Shown: positions 41,512 to 51,111, numbered from the stretch's first letter. The stretch: DNA of 64,000 bases from Hamadaea flava (GCF_024172085.1 NZ_JAMZDZ010000001.1:7378001-7442000), one strand, 5' to 3'. Numbers and translations: made by a program. The notes: generated by a model from the sequence alone, not told the origin.

Positions 41512-42330
41512 CTAAAGCTCGCGTTCGTGGCCGCTGAGCTGGGCACTGTCCGCTGTGAGGAATCCGATGAGGAACGGCAGAGTTCGCTCGAGTGGGCCGG
41601 GATCATCGGCCGACGCCAGCTCGCCGAGATAGTCGCCGTGATTGCCGGGCACGATGAGCAGCCGCGCGTGGGGGATGAGCGAGGCGAGCAATGCGGCGTG
41701 CGCCGGCCGGACCACGTCCCGATCGGCCGCCACGACCAGCGTCGGCGCGGTGATCGAGGCGACCAGGCTGATCGGGACGTCGGCGAACCCGGTCAGCATC
41801 AGCTCCCGATCCAGGTGGAACATGCGCTCGGCGTGCCCGGGATCGCCGCTGACGGCGAGGTCCGCCGCGCGGTAGGGCTCGGGCAGGTCGGCGTACGTGG
41901 CGTTGGCCAGGCCCTCCCAGAAACCGTCGATCATCCCGTCCCGCCGGAACGGCGCCGACGCCACGACCAGCCGCCGCACCAGCTTCGGATGCCGGGCCGC
42001 CAACTGGACGGCCACCTGGCCGCCGTTGCTGAACCCGAGCACGTCGACCGGCCCGGCGCCGAGTTCGGTCAGCAGCTCCGCGAGGCCGTCCGCCGATCCC
42101 TCGAACGACGCCGGTCCCACCCCCGACCCGGTGCGCCCGTGCCCCTGCAACTCGACGGCCAGCAGACGCCGGGACGGCGCCAGTGCCGGGATGAGGCGGC
42201 CCCAGTTGGACTCGATCGTCGACCCGCCGCCGTGGATGAGCAGCAGCGGCGGCTCCGAACCGGAGGACTCCCCGTGCCACTCGTAATAGAGCGGAAGGCT
42301 GGACGAGGAATACCCTCGCTCGTCACCCAT
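41512..42330 (-). CDS. alpha/beta-fold hydrolase
   Basis: 272 residues. Oxyanion motif LLLIHGGGSTIESNW, nucleophile GFSNGGQVAVQLA, acid residue in VVAADRDVV, His in VPGNHGDY: a complete hydrolase_1-type triad. No signal peptide. Could be an esterase, lactonase or C-C hydrolase. The ATG lies six bases after a TATGCT box and lacks a ribosome-binding site, suggesting a leaderless transcript. Divergent from a small membrane-protein gene. Confidence 0.85.
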   Translation of the reverse strand: MGDERGYSSSSLPLYYEWHGESSGSEPPLLLIHGGGSTIESNWGRLIPALAPSRRLLAVELQGHGRTGSGVGPASFEGSADGLAELLTELGAGPVDVLGFSNGGQVAVQLAARHPKLVRRLVVASAPFRRDGMIDGFWEGLANATYADLPEPYRAADLAVSGDPGHAERMFHLDRELMLTGFADVPISLVASITAPTLVVAADRDVVRPAHAALLASLIPHARLLIVPGNHGDYLGELASADDPGPLERTLPFLIGFLTADSAQLSGHEREL

Positions 42331-42336
42331 CTTCGG

Positions 42337-42342
42337 AGCATA
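42337..42342 (-). promoter_or_regulatory. -10 box TATGCT, leaderless spacing (alpha/beta-hydrolase gene)
   Basis: TATGCT, six bases, then the ATG of the hydrolase on the minus strand. A divergent TATGAT at 42362-42367 (plus strand) may serve the small membrane-protein gene. Confidence 0.45.
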
Positions 42343-42402
42343 ACCGCTCGCCTGGCGGCCGTATGATGACGAGACCCTCGACGATGATCATGGAGCGTGC
42401 TC

Positions 42403-42558
42403 ATGAAGCGACTGGCTGTGTTCATCGGCGTCTTCTTCTTCGCGATGGTCGTCATCGTGTTCCTCGGCGGAGAGGGCCTCGACCGGTACGAGATCGTGGT
42501 GGGCGCTCTGCTCGTCGCGGCCCTCGCCTCGACCTTCGTCCGCACATCCCGGCTGTGA
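42403..42558 (+). CDS. 51-residue two-helix membrane protein
   Basis: Short gene with a good ribosome-binding site (GGAG, seven bases before ATG). Reads KRLAVFIGVFFFAMVVIVFL as a first TM helix, a charged turn GGEGLDRYE, a second TM helix (IVVGALLVAALAST) and an FVRTSRL tail. A plausible hairpin membrane peptide. No family recognised. Likely transcribed from TATGAT at 42362-42367. Confidence 0.6.
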   Translation: MKRLAVFIGVFFFAMVVIVFLGGEGLDRYEIVVGALLVAALASTFVRTSRL

Positions 42559-42683
42559 AGCGGGTCCCGCAGCGGGAAACCGTGGAACTTCCCCGGTGGC
42601 CACGGCCGACCGGGGGAACCCGACCGGCTTGCCCACGCGCGTAATCCTTGCGGCCCGGCACATTCGGGGAAGGATGGGCGTCG

Positions 42684-42965
42684 ATGGTGGACATGGTGAA
42701 CATGGCAGACGACGCGGGCGACCCGGAGGCGACCGAGGCGTACCACCTGCCCGACGAGGGGTGGGACTGCGCGGCCTGCGGCGCGGCCTGGCCGTGCGAG
42801 GTCACCCGTACCGACCTCGTCCGCGACCTCGGGGGGACGCCCGCCGCGATCGACAAGGTCATGCGCGGGTACCTGCTGGACGCGCTGACCGTCCGGCCCG
42901 ACCTGCCCTCCCGTGAGCTGGCCGACCGCCACCTGAGTTGGATCGGGGTCTCCGGCTCCCCGTAG
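42684..42965 (+). CDS. small conserved hypothetical protein with CxxC and WPC motifs
   Basis: 93 residues; ATG at 42684 chosen because AAGGA lies nine bases upstream (ATGs at 42693 and 42702 also possible). Contains WDCAACGAAWPCE, a layout familiar from short actinobacterial proteins of unknown function (x-W-x-C-x-x-C-x-x-x-W-P-C), followed by a helical tail with LPSRELADRHLSWI. The cysteines could bind metal. Its stop codon overlaps the -10 box of the next gene. Confidence 0.65.
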   Translation: MVDMVNMADDAGDPEATEAYHLPDEGWDCAACGAAWPCEVTRTDLVRDLGGTPAAIDKVMRGYLLDALTVRPDLPSRELADRHLSWIGVSGSP

Positions 42966-42968
42966 GCT
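42963..42968 (+). promoter_or_regulatory. -10 box TAGGCT, leaderless spacing (CadD gene)
   Basis: TAGGCT, eight bases, then the ATG of the CadD-like transporter; the box contains the TAG stop of the upstream gene. No ribosome-binding site in between. Confidence 0.45.
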
Positions 42969-42976
42969 CTCGCGCC

Positions 42977-43561
42977 ATGGATCTCGTCGGCACCGTCGCG
43001 GTGGCCGCCGGCACGTTCGCCGGCACCAACGTCGACGACCTCATCGTGCTGACGGTGCTGTTCCTGTCCGCCCGCGCCGCCGGCCGTCCCCGGCCGTGGC
43101 AGATCTGGACCGGCCAGTATCTCGGCGTCGGGGCGCTGGTCGCGATCTCGGCCGTGGCCGCGCTCGGGCTCACCGTCGTCCCCGACCGCTGGATCGGTCT
43201 GGCCGGGCTCGTGCCGTTCGCGATGGGCGTACGCGGCCTGGTCAAGGCGATCCGCGGCGGTGGTGAGGACGGCCCTGTGATCGCAGGCAGCCTGACCGCG
43301 ATCGTCGGCGTGACCGTCGCCAACGGCGCCGACAACATCTCCGTCTATACGCCGTTGTTCCGCACGATCGGCCTCGGGGCCAGCCTCGTGACGGTGGCGG
43401 TGTTCGCGGCCGGGATCGCGCTCTGGTGCCTGGTCGCGCGGCGGCTCGGCTCGCACCGACGGATCATCGCGGTGGTGGAGCGCTGGGGCCACTGGCTCGT
43501 GCCGGTGGTGTTCATGGCGATCGGAGCCGTGATCGTGATCGAGTCCGGCCTTCTCGGCTGA
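42977..43561 (+). CDS. CadD-family cadmium resistance transporter
   Basis: 194 residues with five to six TM helices. The N-terminal TNVDDLIVLTVLFLSA and the internal ANGADNISVYTPLF are the two conserved acidic repeats of the CadD/LysE-like family. Such proteins export or sequester Cd(II) or other cations; substrate is not certain. No metal-responsive regulator gene is adjacent. ATG placed eight bases after a -10 box, leaderless. Confidence 0.85.
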   Translation: MDLVGTVAVAAGTFAGTNVDDLIVLTVLFLSARAAGRPRPWQIWTGQYLGVGALVAISAVAALGLTVVPDRWIGLAGLVPFAMGVRGLVKAIRGGGEDGPVIAGSLTAIVGVTVANGADNISVYTPLFRTIGLGASLVTVAVFAAGIALWCLVARRLGSHRRIIAVVERWGHWLVPVVFMAIGAVIVIESGLLG

Positions 43562-43574
43562 CGCTGCTGAGGGC

Positions 43575-45701
43575 TCAGCGGGACGCCGACTTGAGCAGTG
43601 CCGCCGCCTCACCCGTACGCTGCATGCGCTGCCAGCGCAGCCGGTTGCCGAGCAGCGCCGTCACGGTGGACTGCACCACCACGAGGTACATCAGCTGCCG
43701 GTACACGATCTGCTGGAACGCGATGCTCCACAGCGGCCCGTACCGTTCCCGATCCAGGCGTAAGGCGTACCAGGCGGTGAAGATCTGGATGGCCAGCAGG
43801 CCGCACCAGGCCGCCAGCATCTGGACCCACGGCAGGAAGATGAACCCGTAGACCGCGAAGACATCGACAGCGGGCGCCGCGAGCGGCAGCGCGACCTGGA
43901 AGACGAGCAGGTAGGGCAGCCCGCGGCGGCCGAGCCGCCCGCCACCGCCGCCCTCGACGACGGCATGGCGATGCTTCCACATCGCCTGCATCGTGCCGTA
44001 GCACCAGCGGTATCGCTGCCGCCACAGCTGGCGCAGCGACGACGGGGCTTCGGTCCAGGCGATCGCGTGCTCCGCGTAGACGACCTTCCAGCCGGCCCGC
44101 AGCACGGCCATGGTCAGGTCGGTGTCCTCGGCGAGCGTGTCGGGGGAGACGATCCCGGCACTCGTGGCGACGTCCTGCAGGACCTCGCGGCGGAACGCGC
44201 CGATCGCGCCGGGGATGGTCGGCATGCATCCGGCCAGGTCGAACAGGCGGCGGTCGAGGTTGAAACCGATCACGTACTCCAGGTGCTGCCACCGGCCGAG
44301 CAGGCCCTTGCGGTTGGCGACCTTGGTGTTGCCCGCGATCGCGCCGACCTGGGCGTCGACGAAGTCCTGCACGAGGTTGTAGACGGTGTCGCGCTGGAAG
44401 ACGGTGTCGCCGTCGACGAGGATCAGCAGGTCGGCGCGGGCCGCCCGGATGCCGGTGGTGAGCGCGGCGGGCTTGCCCGCGTTCGCCTGACGCAGCACGC
44501 GTACGCCCCGCAGCCGCAGCCCTTCGACGATGTCGGCGGTGTGGTCGGTGGACCCGTCGTCGACCACGATGACCTCGAGGTACGGGTAGTCGCTGGCGAC
44601 GAGCGAGCGGACGGTCGCGGCGATGTTCGCGGCCTCGTTGTACGCCGGGACGATGATCGACACCGGATCGAGCACCTCGAACGGCCGTTCCCGCCAGCGC
44701 CGGCGGGCGACCTTGACGTGCCGGCGCGAGGCGAGGATCTGCACGAGCAGCCGGACGACCGCCAGCACCAGCGCCACCGCCATGAGCACGCCCATGGCGT
44801 CGGTGGCGAAGCCGGCCGCGACTTGTACCGTACGCAGCACGTCACCGCGGACCTGTACCGCTCGCGGGGCGGGTGCGGCAGCCGGCAGCCCGAGCGCCTC
44901 GGAGACGGTGACGAACTTGTAGCCCTTGGCCTGCAACGCCGGGATGAGCTTGGCCAGTGCTTGCACGGTCTGGCTGCGGTCGCCGCCGCTGTCGTGCATC
45001 AGCACGATCGCCCCGGCCGTGCCTTTCGGCTGGGCGGCCCGCACGATCGCGTCCACCCCCGGCCGCTGCCAGTCCTCGGTGTCCAGATCGTTGAGGACGG
45101 TCAACGCGTCGGACGGCAGCGCGGCGACCTCATAGGCGTGCAACGCGTCGGCAGTGGACGAGAACGGCGGCCGGAACAGCGTCACCTCGCGCCCGGTCGC
45201 GCCCGCGATGGCGTTGCGCGTCATCCCCAGCTCCAGGTCGCGCCGCCAGCCCGCGACGCGCGCGATCTCCACGTGGGTGAAGGTGTGCGAGCCGACCTCG
45301 TGCCCTTCCGCCGTCATGCGGCGTACCAGGTCGGGGTATTCGTTCACGTGTGAGCCGATCGGGAAGAACGTCCCATGCGCCTGATACTTCGCCAGCACGT
45401 CAAGGACCTTCGGCGTCCACTCCGGGTCCGGACCGTCGTCGAAGGTCAACGCGATCGTCTTGGCCGGCATCCGCCGCGACTCCACCTGGCCGCCGTTCGC
45501 CCGGATCACCGGCCCGCCGGTCAGCACCTGCTCAGGGGCGGCCGCCGCGCCGTCGATCGGCCGCGGCAGCTCGGCCCCGCCCGCGATGCCGTGGGCGTAC
45601 CCGTTGAACGCCAGCGCTGCCAGCAGCAGCAGGAGCGACAACAGCAGCAGGATCCAGTGCGCCCGGGGCTCGCGGGCGGGCGCGCGACGGTTGCCGCTCA
45701 T
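43575..45701 (-). CDS. polysaccharide deacetylase-glycosyltransferase 2 fusion
   Basis: 708 residues in one membrane protein. N-terminal TM helix (about 16-37); NodB-type deacetylase (about 75-290: LTFDDGPD, SHTFTH, RPPF, LMHDSGGDR); TM segment (about 310-330); GT2 catalytic domain of the processive NodC/PgaC type (about 350-590: VPAYNEAANI, VVDDGSTDHT, DGDTVFQRDT, LAEDTDLTM, QRYRW); then three to four TM helices. Would make and de-N-acetylate a beta-linked N-acetylglucosamine-like polymer, as PgaC and PgaB do separately. The ATG overlaps the stop of the upstream small gene by four bases. Confidence 0.92.
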   Translation of the reverse strand: MSGNRRAPAREPRAHWILLLLSLLLLLAALAFNGYAHGIAGGAELPRPIDGAAAAPEQVLTGGPVIRANGGQVESRRMPAKTIALTFDDGPDPEWTPKVLDVLAKYQAHGTFFPIGSHVNEYPDLVRRMTAEGHEVGSHTFTHVEIARVAGWRRDLELGMTRNAIAGATGREVTLFRPPFSSTADALHAYEVAALPSDALTVLNDLDTEDWQRPGVDAIVRAAQPKGTAGAIVLMHDSGGDRSQTVQALAKLIPALQAKGYKFVTVSEALGLPAAAPAPRAVQVRGDVLRTVQVAAGFATDAMGVLMAVALVLAVVRLLVQILASRRHVKVARRRWRERPFEVLDPVSIIVPAYNEAANIAATVRSLVASDYPYLEVIVVDDGSTDHTADIVEGLRLRGVRVLRQANAGKPAALTTGIRAARADLLILVDGDTVFQRDTVYNLVQDFVDAQVGAIAGNTKVANRKGLLGRWQHLEYVIGFNLDRRLFDLAGCMPTIPGAIGAFRREVLQDVATSAGIVSPDTLAEDTDLTMAVLRAGWKVVYAEHAIAWTEAPSSLRQLWRQRYRWCYGTMQAMWKHRHAVVEGGGGGRLGRRGLPYLLVFQVALPLAAPAVDVFAVYGFIFLPWVQMLAAWCGLLAIQIFTAWYALRLDRERYGPLWSIAFQQIVYRQLMYLVVVQSTVTALLGNRLRWQRMQRTGEAAALLKSASR

Positions 45702-46120
45702 GGCTTGCGTGAGCGGCTCGGCTTCGCCGAGGGCCGGTGCGTGTTGGTCTGCCCCGGCGGGACCGAGGTCGCGGACGTCCGCGCGGTCGCGCTCGGCGAC
45801 GCGCTCACGGACGGATCGGTGGTCCGGGTGGTCGCGGCCGTGCTCCGGCTCGGCGACACACTCGGCTCGGCCACCGCCGACGGCTTGGGCTCCGCGCCGC
45901 CGCCATGCCCCGGCCAACCCGGCAGTTGCGCCGGTCCGCCGCCGATCAGACTCGCGCCCAGCCCGATCAAACCCAGCAACAGGGATACGCCGAGAGCAGC
46001 GCCCAGGACGGTGATCAGCCGACGGCGGCGACCCGACCGGTCGACGAAGACGGGCCGGGTGTTGCGGTCGGGGTGCTCCAGGCCGGGCTCGCCGGACGGG
46101 CGCAGACTGTGCGAGGGCAT
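45698..46120 (-). CDS. single-pass membrane protein with Ser/Thr/Pro-rich tail
   Basis: 140 residues: basic cytoplasmic segment (about 20-35, RSGRRRRLITV), one TM helix (about 36-57, LGAALGVSLLLGLIGLGASLI), then a low-complexity outer part rich in Ser, Thr, Pro and Ala. No domain recognised. Coupled by ATGA overlap to the deacetylase-glycosyltransferase, so probably part of the same polysaccharide unit. Start ATG lies eight bases after a TAGCCT box. Confidence 0.7.
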   Translation of the reverse strand: MPSHSLRPSGEPGLEHPDRNTRPVFVDRSGRRRRLITVLGAALGVSLLLGLIGLGASLIGGGPAQLPGWPGHGGGAEPKPSAVAEPSVSPSRSTAATTRTTDPSVSASPSATARTSATSVPPGQTNTHRPSAKPSRSRKP

Positions 46121-46128
46121 CGGCAGCG

Positions 46129-46134
46129 AGGCTA
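46129..46134 (-). promoter_or_regulatory. -10 box TAGCCT, leaderless spacing (polysaccharide operon)
   Basis: TAGCCT, eight bases, then the ATG of the first gene of the two-gene polysaccharide operon; no ribosome-binding site. Confidence 0.4.
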
Positions 46135-46283
46135 CCCAGGGCTATAAGCGCTGGTCGAGTCGAGTCACCCCTGTCACCATCCGTGACACGACATCGGCTG
46201 AACGGCCATCGGCCGCTCGGTGTCGCGGTGCCCGGCCCAGGTGAGCCTGCCGGGTCGGGCACCTCTGTGCGATCGGGGCTCGG

Positions 46284-47147
46284 TCAGAGGATGGTCACGC
46301 CGTACTTGTTGACCGCCTCGCGTACCGGCTGGAAGAAGGTGGTGCCACCGGACGTGCAGTCGCCGCTGCCCCCGGAGGTCAGGCCGAGCGCCTTGTTGCC
46401 GTCGTACAGCGGGCCGCCCGAGTCGCCGCCCTCGGCGCAGACGGTGGTCTGGATCAGGCCGCCGACCTTGCCACCGGGGTGGCCGGAGTACCGGACCGAG
46501 ACGTTGAGGGCCGTGACCTTGCCCGAGTGCACGCCGGTGGTGGAGCCGTCGCGGGTGACCGTCTCGCCGACCACCGCGTCCGCCAGGGTGTAGCCGCCTG
46601 AATGCGACAGCGAGGTGTTGTCGTAACGGACCAGGGCGTAGTCGTCACCGGGGAAGCTGTACCCGGCGTTGCCGCCGATCAGCGTGGTGTGCGCCGAGTT
46701 GGTGTACCAGGTGCTCGCCAGGGACGCGCAGTGCCCGGCGGTCAGGAAGTAGTAGGTGCTGCCGCTGACGACGTTGAACCCGAGCGAGCAGCGGTAGCTG
46801 CCGCCGTAGATCGCGTCACCGGCCGACAGCAGCGGGCTGAAGACGCCCGAGGTGCGCTCGATCCTCAGCGCTCCGGCGGTGACGCCGGCCGCGCGCTTGA
46901 GGGTGGCCAGTTCGGCGGCGTCGACGGACTTGTCGGCGGTGACGACGACTCGGCCGGATGTCTCATCGACATACCAGGAGATTCCGTCGACGCCGGAGGC
47001 GTCGACCGCGGCGTACGCCGTAGCGAGCTGGGCCGGGCTGTAATGCGGCGCTGCCGAGGCAGCCGACGGCACAGCGACCATGCCGAGCGTGAGCGCGCCG
47101 ACGATCGCGGCCAGCCGCCGGGCGGCCTGATCGAGCTGAACTCTCAT
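46284..47147 (-). CDS. secreted S1-family serine protease (streptogrisin-like)
   Basis: 287 residues; ATG with GGGGAGG about five bases upstream and a signal peptide ending SAASAA. A propeptide (about 33-105) precedes the chymotrypsin-like domain with catalytic His in FLTAGHCA, Asp in DDYALVRYD and Ser in [11 protein letters not shown]. Cys pairs (RCSLG/GHC, VCAEGG/GDCTSGG) fit the streptogrisin A/B disulphides. Exported, self-processed protease. Confidence 0.93.
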   Translation of the reverse strand: MRVQLDQAARRLAAIVGALTLGMVAVPSAASAAPHYSPAQLATAYAAVDASGVDGISWYVDETSGRVVVTADKSVDAAELATLKRAAGVTAGALRIERTSGVFSPLLSAGDAIYGGSYRCSLGFNVVSGSTYYFLTAGHCASLASTWYTNSAHTTLIGGNAGYSFPGDDYALVRYDNTSLSHSGGYTLADAVVGETVTRDGSTTGVHSGKVTALNVSVRYSGHPGGKVGGLIQTTVCAEGGDSGGPLYDGNKALGLTSGGSGDCTSGGTTFFQPVREAVNKYGVTIL

Positions 47148-47299
47148 GTTTCCTCCCCACGAGGCGATCGGATCTGTAGACCCGCTCCGGTCAGTATTTA
47201 GATCAATCGATCGCTGCTCAAGGGAGGAGGTTCGCCCGAAAGGCCGCTTCTGTACGCCGATGGAGACAGCCGAGGCGTGACACCCACGCCGTCGCTGCG

Positions 47300-47878
47300 T
47301 CAGCCGAGTAGGTTCGCGCCACAGGCGCGGGCGAGCGGGTCGGACCAGACGCTGCCGGTGAGCGGCAGCACCACGGCAGTCAGGTGGCGACGGCCGTCCG
47401 AGGGGATGACGACAAGTTCGGCCGTCATGCTCACGGGTGCCGTCGAGTCCACGCACGAGACGGTGGCACGCGCTGGGAACCATGCCGTCGCGTGCGGAAT
47501 GATCCGCTGGTTGCCCTGCAGGACCAGGGCGGCGTCCTCGCCGACGCCGGTGACGTGAACCGGCAGCGGACCACCGTTCATGACGGCGACGGTGCCCTCG
47601 ATCACCATCCGGCCCGACTCGCCATACCCCGAGTTGATGCCCGCCACCGTGGCGAACACCGAGACCTGGGCCGACTGCGTACGCACCCACTGCCGGGCGG
47701 CCCACAACCCCATCCCGGCCATGCCGGCGAGCACGCCCCCGAGAACGAGGACGACGACCAGCTCCATCGGCAGCCGGCGCGACCGGAACCGCGCCCACCG
47801 CCCCGGACCCGCCGGGCGACGAGCCTGGTCAAGATCGATGGCGATGGAGGCGTCCGGCGTCGGATCGAGCACGCGCAC
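47300..47878 (-). CDS. single-pass membrane protein of unknown function
   Basis: 192 residues from GTG 47878 (no clear ribosome-binding site; start uncertain). Cytoplasmic basic N-terminal part, one TM helix (about 40-60, [20 protein letters not shown]) and an extracytoplasmic beta-rich domain with one Cys pair candidate (VSCVDST, RACGAN). No family recognised. It precedes the serine protease on the same strand with 152 bases between; divergent from the CMD gene. Confidence 0.6.
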   Translation of the reverse strand: MRVLDPTPDASIAIDLDQARRPAGPGRWARFRSRRLPMELVVVLVLGGVLAGMAGMGLWAARQWVRTQSAQVSVFATVAGINSGYGESGRMVIEGTVAVMNGGPLPVHVTGVGEDAALVLQGNQRIIPHATAWFPARATVSCVDSTAPVSMTAELVVIPSDGRRHLTAVVLPLTGSVWSDPLARACGANLLG

Positions 47879-48009
47879 AATGTAGCCGCCGCCATCGATC
47901 GACAACGGCCGCGGCCGCCGCTGCGCGGCGACCTGCGACTGCGGCCTTCCTGGGAGATGATCGCCGGGAGGCATTCATCGAGACCGGCATTCCTCGGGAA
48001 GGACTGATC

Positions 48010-48336
48010 ATGACGGACGACAAGCAACCGTCAGCGGCGCAGAAGCTGCTGGGCGACTTCGCGCCCGCGCTCGCGCACTTCACCGATCAACTCTTCGACG
48101 ACGTCTGGGGGCGCCCTGACCTCGCGCCCCGCGACCGAAGCCTGATCACCGTCGCCGCGCTCGTGGCCGGTGGCAACACCGAGCAGTTGACCTTCCACCT
48201 CACCTTCGCCAAGCAGAACGGCCTGACCGAGGCCGAACTCGTCGAGGCGATCACCCACCTCGCCTTCTACGCCGGCTGGCCGAGAGCGATGTCGGCGATG
48301 GCCGTCGCCAAGCAGGTCTTCGCCGACGCAGGCTGA
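48010..48336 (+). CDS. carboxymuconolactone decarboxylase family protein
   Basis: 108 residues; ATG with GGAAGGA seven bases upstream. Small all-helical CMD/AhpD-like protein: DVWGRPDLAPRDRSLITVAAL, the glutamate-histidine stretch EQLTFHLTFAKQNGLTEAE and ITHLAFYAGWPRAMSAM. It lacks the CxxC of the peroxidase branch, so it belongs to the decarboxylase-like branch. Metabolic substrate unknown. Confidence 0.9.
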   Translation: MTDDKQPSAAQKLLGDFAPALAHFTDQLFDDVWGRPDLAPRDRSLITVAALVAGGNTEQLTFHLTFAKQNGLTEAELVEAITHLAFYAGWPRAMSAMAVAKQVFADAG

Positions 48337-48343
48337 CCCCGGC

Positions 48344-49504
48344 TCAGATGAGCCGGCCCTGGAAGAACACGAAGGTCAGCAGGCTGCCGACGCCGGCCAG
48401 GCCCACCAGCATCAGCAGGCGCAACCGCTCCGGAATCGTCGTGAGCAGCACCACCGCCGGAGCCGCCAACGCATACGACCGGTACGCGGACACCCGGGGA
48501 CCGGCCACGAGCGGCACCAGGACCAGACTGACCATGAGCCCGATCAGCAGGATGAGCTCGGCGTCGAAACCGCGCGCCGTCCCTCGGCGTACCGCGACCA
48601 CCAGAGCCGGGCCGACGAAGATCAGCATCGCCAGCAGGCTCCAGGCCAGGGCGCCGGCCTCGCCGCCTGCCACGATCTGCGCCGTCGTGGTGAACGGGTT
48701 GTGCACTCCGTTGCCATAGTTCCGCTGGATCAGCTGGTACGCGTCCCAGCGGCCGGTCTGCGCGAAGAAGATCCAGCCGACCACGATCAGGCCGAGCCCG
48801 CCGGCCGCCGCCACGCCGAGCCCCTTCACCGCCCGGATCCACCATGGATCCGGGCGACCGCCGAGCACGATCGCCAACGGGACCGCCAGGCACATCACCG
48901 CAGCGCTCGGATACGCGGCCACTCCGACGCCGACGCTGAGGGCAGCCCACGCCCACGATCCGTTGCGGACGGCGAGGACGGCGCCCGCTACACAGAGCAG
49001 CGCCAGCGAGATCGGGAACACCAGTTGGTAGTAGACGCTCCCCGGCAGGAGCACCGCCATCAGCAGACTTTGCGCGGCCGGCTCGGTGAGTCGTGCCCCG
49101 AGCAGCCGCCAGACGACCGTCAACGCGGCCACGAGCGCGACTTGGGAGAGCAGTACGCCCGAGGCGGCGTACCCCAGACCGGTGACGTGGACGAGCTTGA
49201 TCAGCATCGGGTAGAGCGGGAACCAACCAGCATTGCCGCACCAGGCGTCCGGCGGAGGGGCTGGGAAGTCGATCGGACCGTCGCCGCAGGGATGAAGTTC
49301 ATAGCCACGGCGGGCGATGTCGACATACCGCAGGGCGTCCCACTTGAGCCCGGACGTGAGCCGGAACGGATCGGCTCCCGCCGCCGCCGCGAGCAGCCAC
49401 ATCCATAGCTGGCAGCAGACGGCGACTGCCACTGGCGGCAGCCACCGCTGCCAGACCCTGGTCCGCTCAAGCTTGCCGGCGTCCTGCACCCGCGCCTCGG
49501 ACAT
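48344..49504 (-). CDS. polytopic GT-C-like (PIG-V-type) mannosyltransferase candidate
   Basis: 386 residues with about nine TM helices. After the first helix comes a loop with WDALRYVDIARRGYE and NAGWFPLYPMLIKLV, resembling PIG-V-like/GT-C mannosyltransferases (acidic-loop Asp near WD..Y and the FFPLYP motif). Would use a polyprenyl-phosphate sugar donor at the membrane. ATG 49504 lies seven bases after CAGGCT on the minus strand, weakly leaderless. Divergent from another polytopic protein. Confidence 0.7.
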   Translation of the reverse strand: MSEARVQDAGKLERTRVWQRWLPPVAVAVCCQLWMWLLAAAAGADPFRLTSGLKWDALRYVDIARRGYELHPCGDGPIDFPAPPPDAWCGNAGWFPLYPMLIKLVHVTGLGYAASGVLLSQVALVAALTVVWRLLGARLTEPAAQSLLMAVLLPGSVYYQLVFPISLALLCVAGAVLAVRNGSWAWAALSVGVGVAAYPSAAVMCLAVPLAIVLGGRPDPWWIRAVKGLGVAAAGGLGLIVVGWIFFAQTGRWDAYQLIQRNYGNGVHNPFTTTAQIVAGGEAGALAWSLLAMLIFVGPALVVAVRRGTARGFDAELILLIGLMVSLVLVPLVAGPRVSAYRSYALAAPAVVLLTTIPERLRLLMLVGLAGVGSLLTFVFFQGRLI

Positions 49505-49613
49505 GCGCTTCAGCCTGCCGGGCGATCCGGTTCTCGCGCAGCGGACCGTTCGGGCGGAGCGAACTGTCCGGCGGGCCGGTGCGCGGGCGAGGGCGGATTG
49601 GCACCGTGCAGGG

Positions 49614-51011
49614 GTGGCGACCGGACCCCGCTGGCATTGGGCTCTACTGCCGATGGCGTTCCTGCCGTTGGCGATCTTCCGGGCCGGTCTGCTCGCCGAG
49701 TCGGACACGTTCTGGCAGATCCGCGTCGGCCTGGACACCCTGACGACCGGGCGCATTCCGCAGTCCGACACCTATTCGTGGACCCTGGCCGGTACGCCGT
49801 GGCAGCCGAACTCGTGGGCGTTCGACGTCCTGCTGGCGCTGGCGTATCGCGGCGGCGGACTGCCGATCGTCGCGTTCACCGGAGCCTTGGTCATCCCGCT
49901 CATCGCGCTCACCGTCGGATTGGCGGCGCGGCGGCTGGGCGCCCAGCCGAAGATCACGCTGCTCGTTCTGCTCTACGGCGTCATCCCGCTGACGGCGTTC
50001 CTGTCCGTCCGCCCGCAGATCGTCGACTACGCGGTCGTGCCGCTGCTGATTCTGCTGGTCGACGTGCTGATGCGGGGGAGTACGACCAAAGCCCGCTGGT
50101 GGGCCGTCGCCGGGCTCGGACTCACCCAAGCGGCCTGGGTGAACCTGCATCTGGCCGCTCCGCTCGGAGTGGCCGTCGTGGCCGCGGCCGGCATCGGCCA
50201 CGTGATCCAGGAACGGTCCGCGGCCACGGTTCGGGCGTTGGCCGCCGGGCTCCTGACCACCGCAATATGTTCCCTGGCCAGCCCGTACGGGTGGCACGTC
50301 GTGCAGATCGCGGGCGCCGTCCGGGCTTCGTCGGCGTACGTCGTGGAATGGGCGCCGTTCGATCCGACCGTGGTCACCTCCGACCTGCTGCTGCTCCTGG
50401 CCGTCGGCGCGGCGTACGCGGCCTGGCGGTTGCGTGCGTACGCGTACCTGCTCGTCCTGGTGCTGCTCATCCCGGCCGGTCTGTACGCCCTGCGGATGCT
50501 GCCGATCGCCGTCGTCGCCGGGCTGCCGATCCTGGCTCGCATCGCCGACGCGTCACCGCGGCGGGACGCTTATCTGCGATCGCGGTCACCGCTGGTGTGG
50601 CTGGCGGTGTCCGGCCTGCTCGCGGCCGAAGTCGTCCTCGCGGCCGGCAAACTGCCGACCCTGGGCACTCCCGATTACCCCGTCGCAGCTATTCAGGCGA
50701 TGCCGACCGGCTGCCGCCTGTTCAACGGCTACCAACTCGGCGGGCCGGTGATCCTGCTGCGCCCGGACGTGCCGGTCAGCCAGGACTCCCGCAGCGACCT
50801 CTACGGCCGTACGCTGCTGGCCGCGGCCAACGACACCGAGTTCGGCCCGGACGGCCTGCGCCGGTTGGACGCCGACGGCATCACCTGCGTCCTCGTCACC
50901 CCGAGTACGCCGCTGGGCCGGAGCCTGCGTACCGCCGACGGCTGGACGACCATCGGCGGCGACGACACAGGCATGCTCTTCATCCGTGGCGGATCGGCGG
51001 CCTCAGGCTGA
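49614..51011 (+). CDS. polytopic membrane protein, GT-C-like, uncharacterised
   Basis: 465 residues from GTG 49614, about ten TM helices. After the first helix the loop ESDTFWQIRVGLDTLTTGRI and IPQSDTYSWTLAG, TPWQPNSWAFDVLLA is the signature of a widespread actinobacterial and anaerobe family of unknown enzymes of GT-C shape (D-T-F-W-x-I plus P-W). An ATG at 49503 is in frame, but it falls on the same CATG as the start of the divergent gene; 49614 leaves room for promoters. Start uncertain. Probably a glycosyltransferase. Confidence 0.65.
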   Translation: MATGPRWHWALLPMAFLPLAIFRAGLLAESDTFWQIRVGLDTLTTGRIPQSDTYSWTLAGTPWQPNSWAFDVLLALAYRGGGLPIVAFTGALVIPLIALTVGLAARRLGAQPKITLLVLLYGVIPLTAFLSVRPQIVDYAVVPLLILLVDVLMRGSTTKARWWAVAGLGLTQAAWVNLHLAAPLGVAVVAAAGIGHVIQERSAATVRALAAGLLTTAICSLASPYGWHVVQIAGAVRASSAYVVEWAPFDPTVVTSDLLLLLAVGAAYAAWRLRAYAYLLVLVLLIPAGLYALRMLPIAVVAGLPILARIADASPRRDAYLRSRSPLVWLAVSGLLAAEVVLAAGKLPTLGTPDYPVAAIQAMPTGCRLFNGYQLGGPVILLRPDVPVSQDSRSDLYGRTLLAAANDTEFGPDGLRRLDADGITCVLVTPSTPLGRSLRTADGWTTIGGDDTGMLFIRGGSAASG

Positions 51012-51111
51012 CTCGTGGCGGGCGCGCGGGTCCGTGTGCCATCTCAGGCGGAGCGCCCGGCCGCCGCCTCGCGGAATTGACCGACCACGTCTGACCTGGA
51101 ACTCTTGCTGC

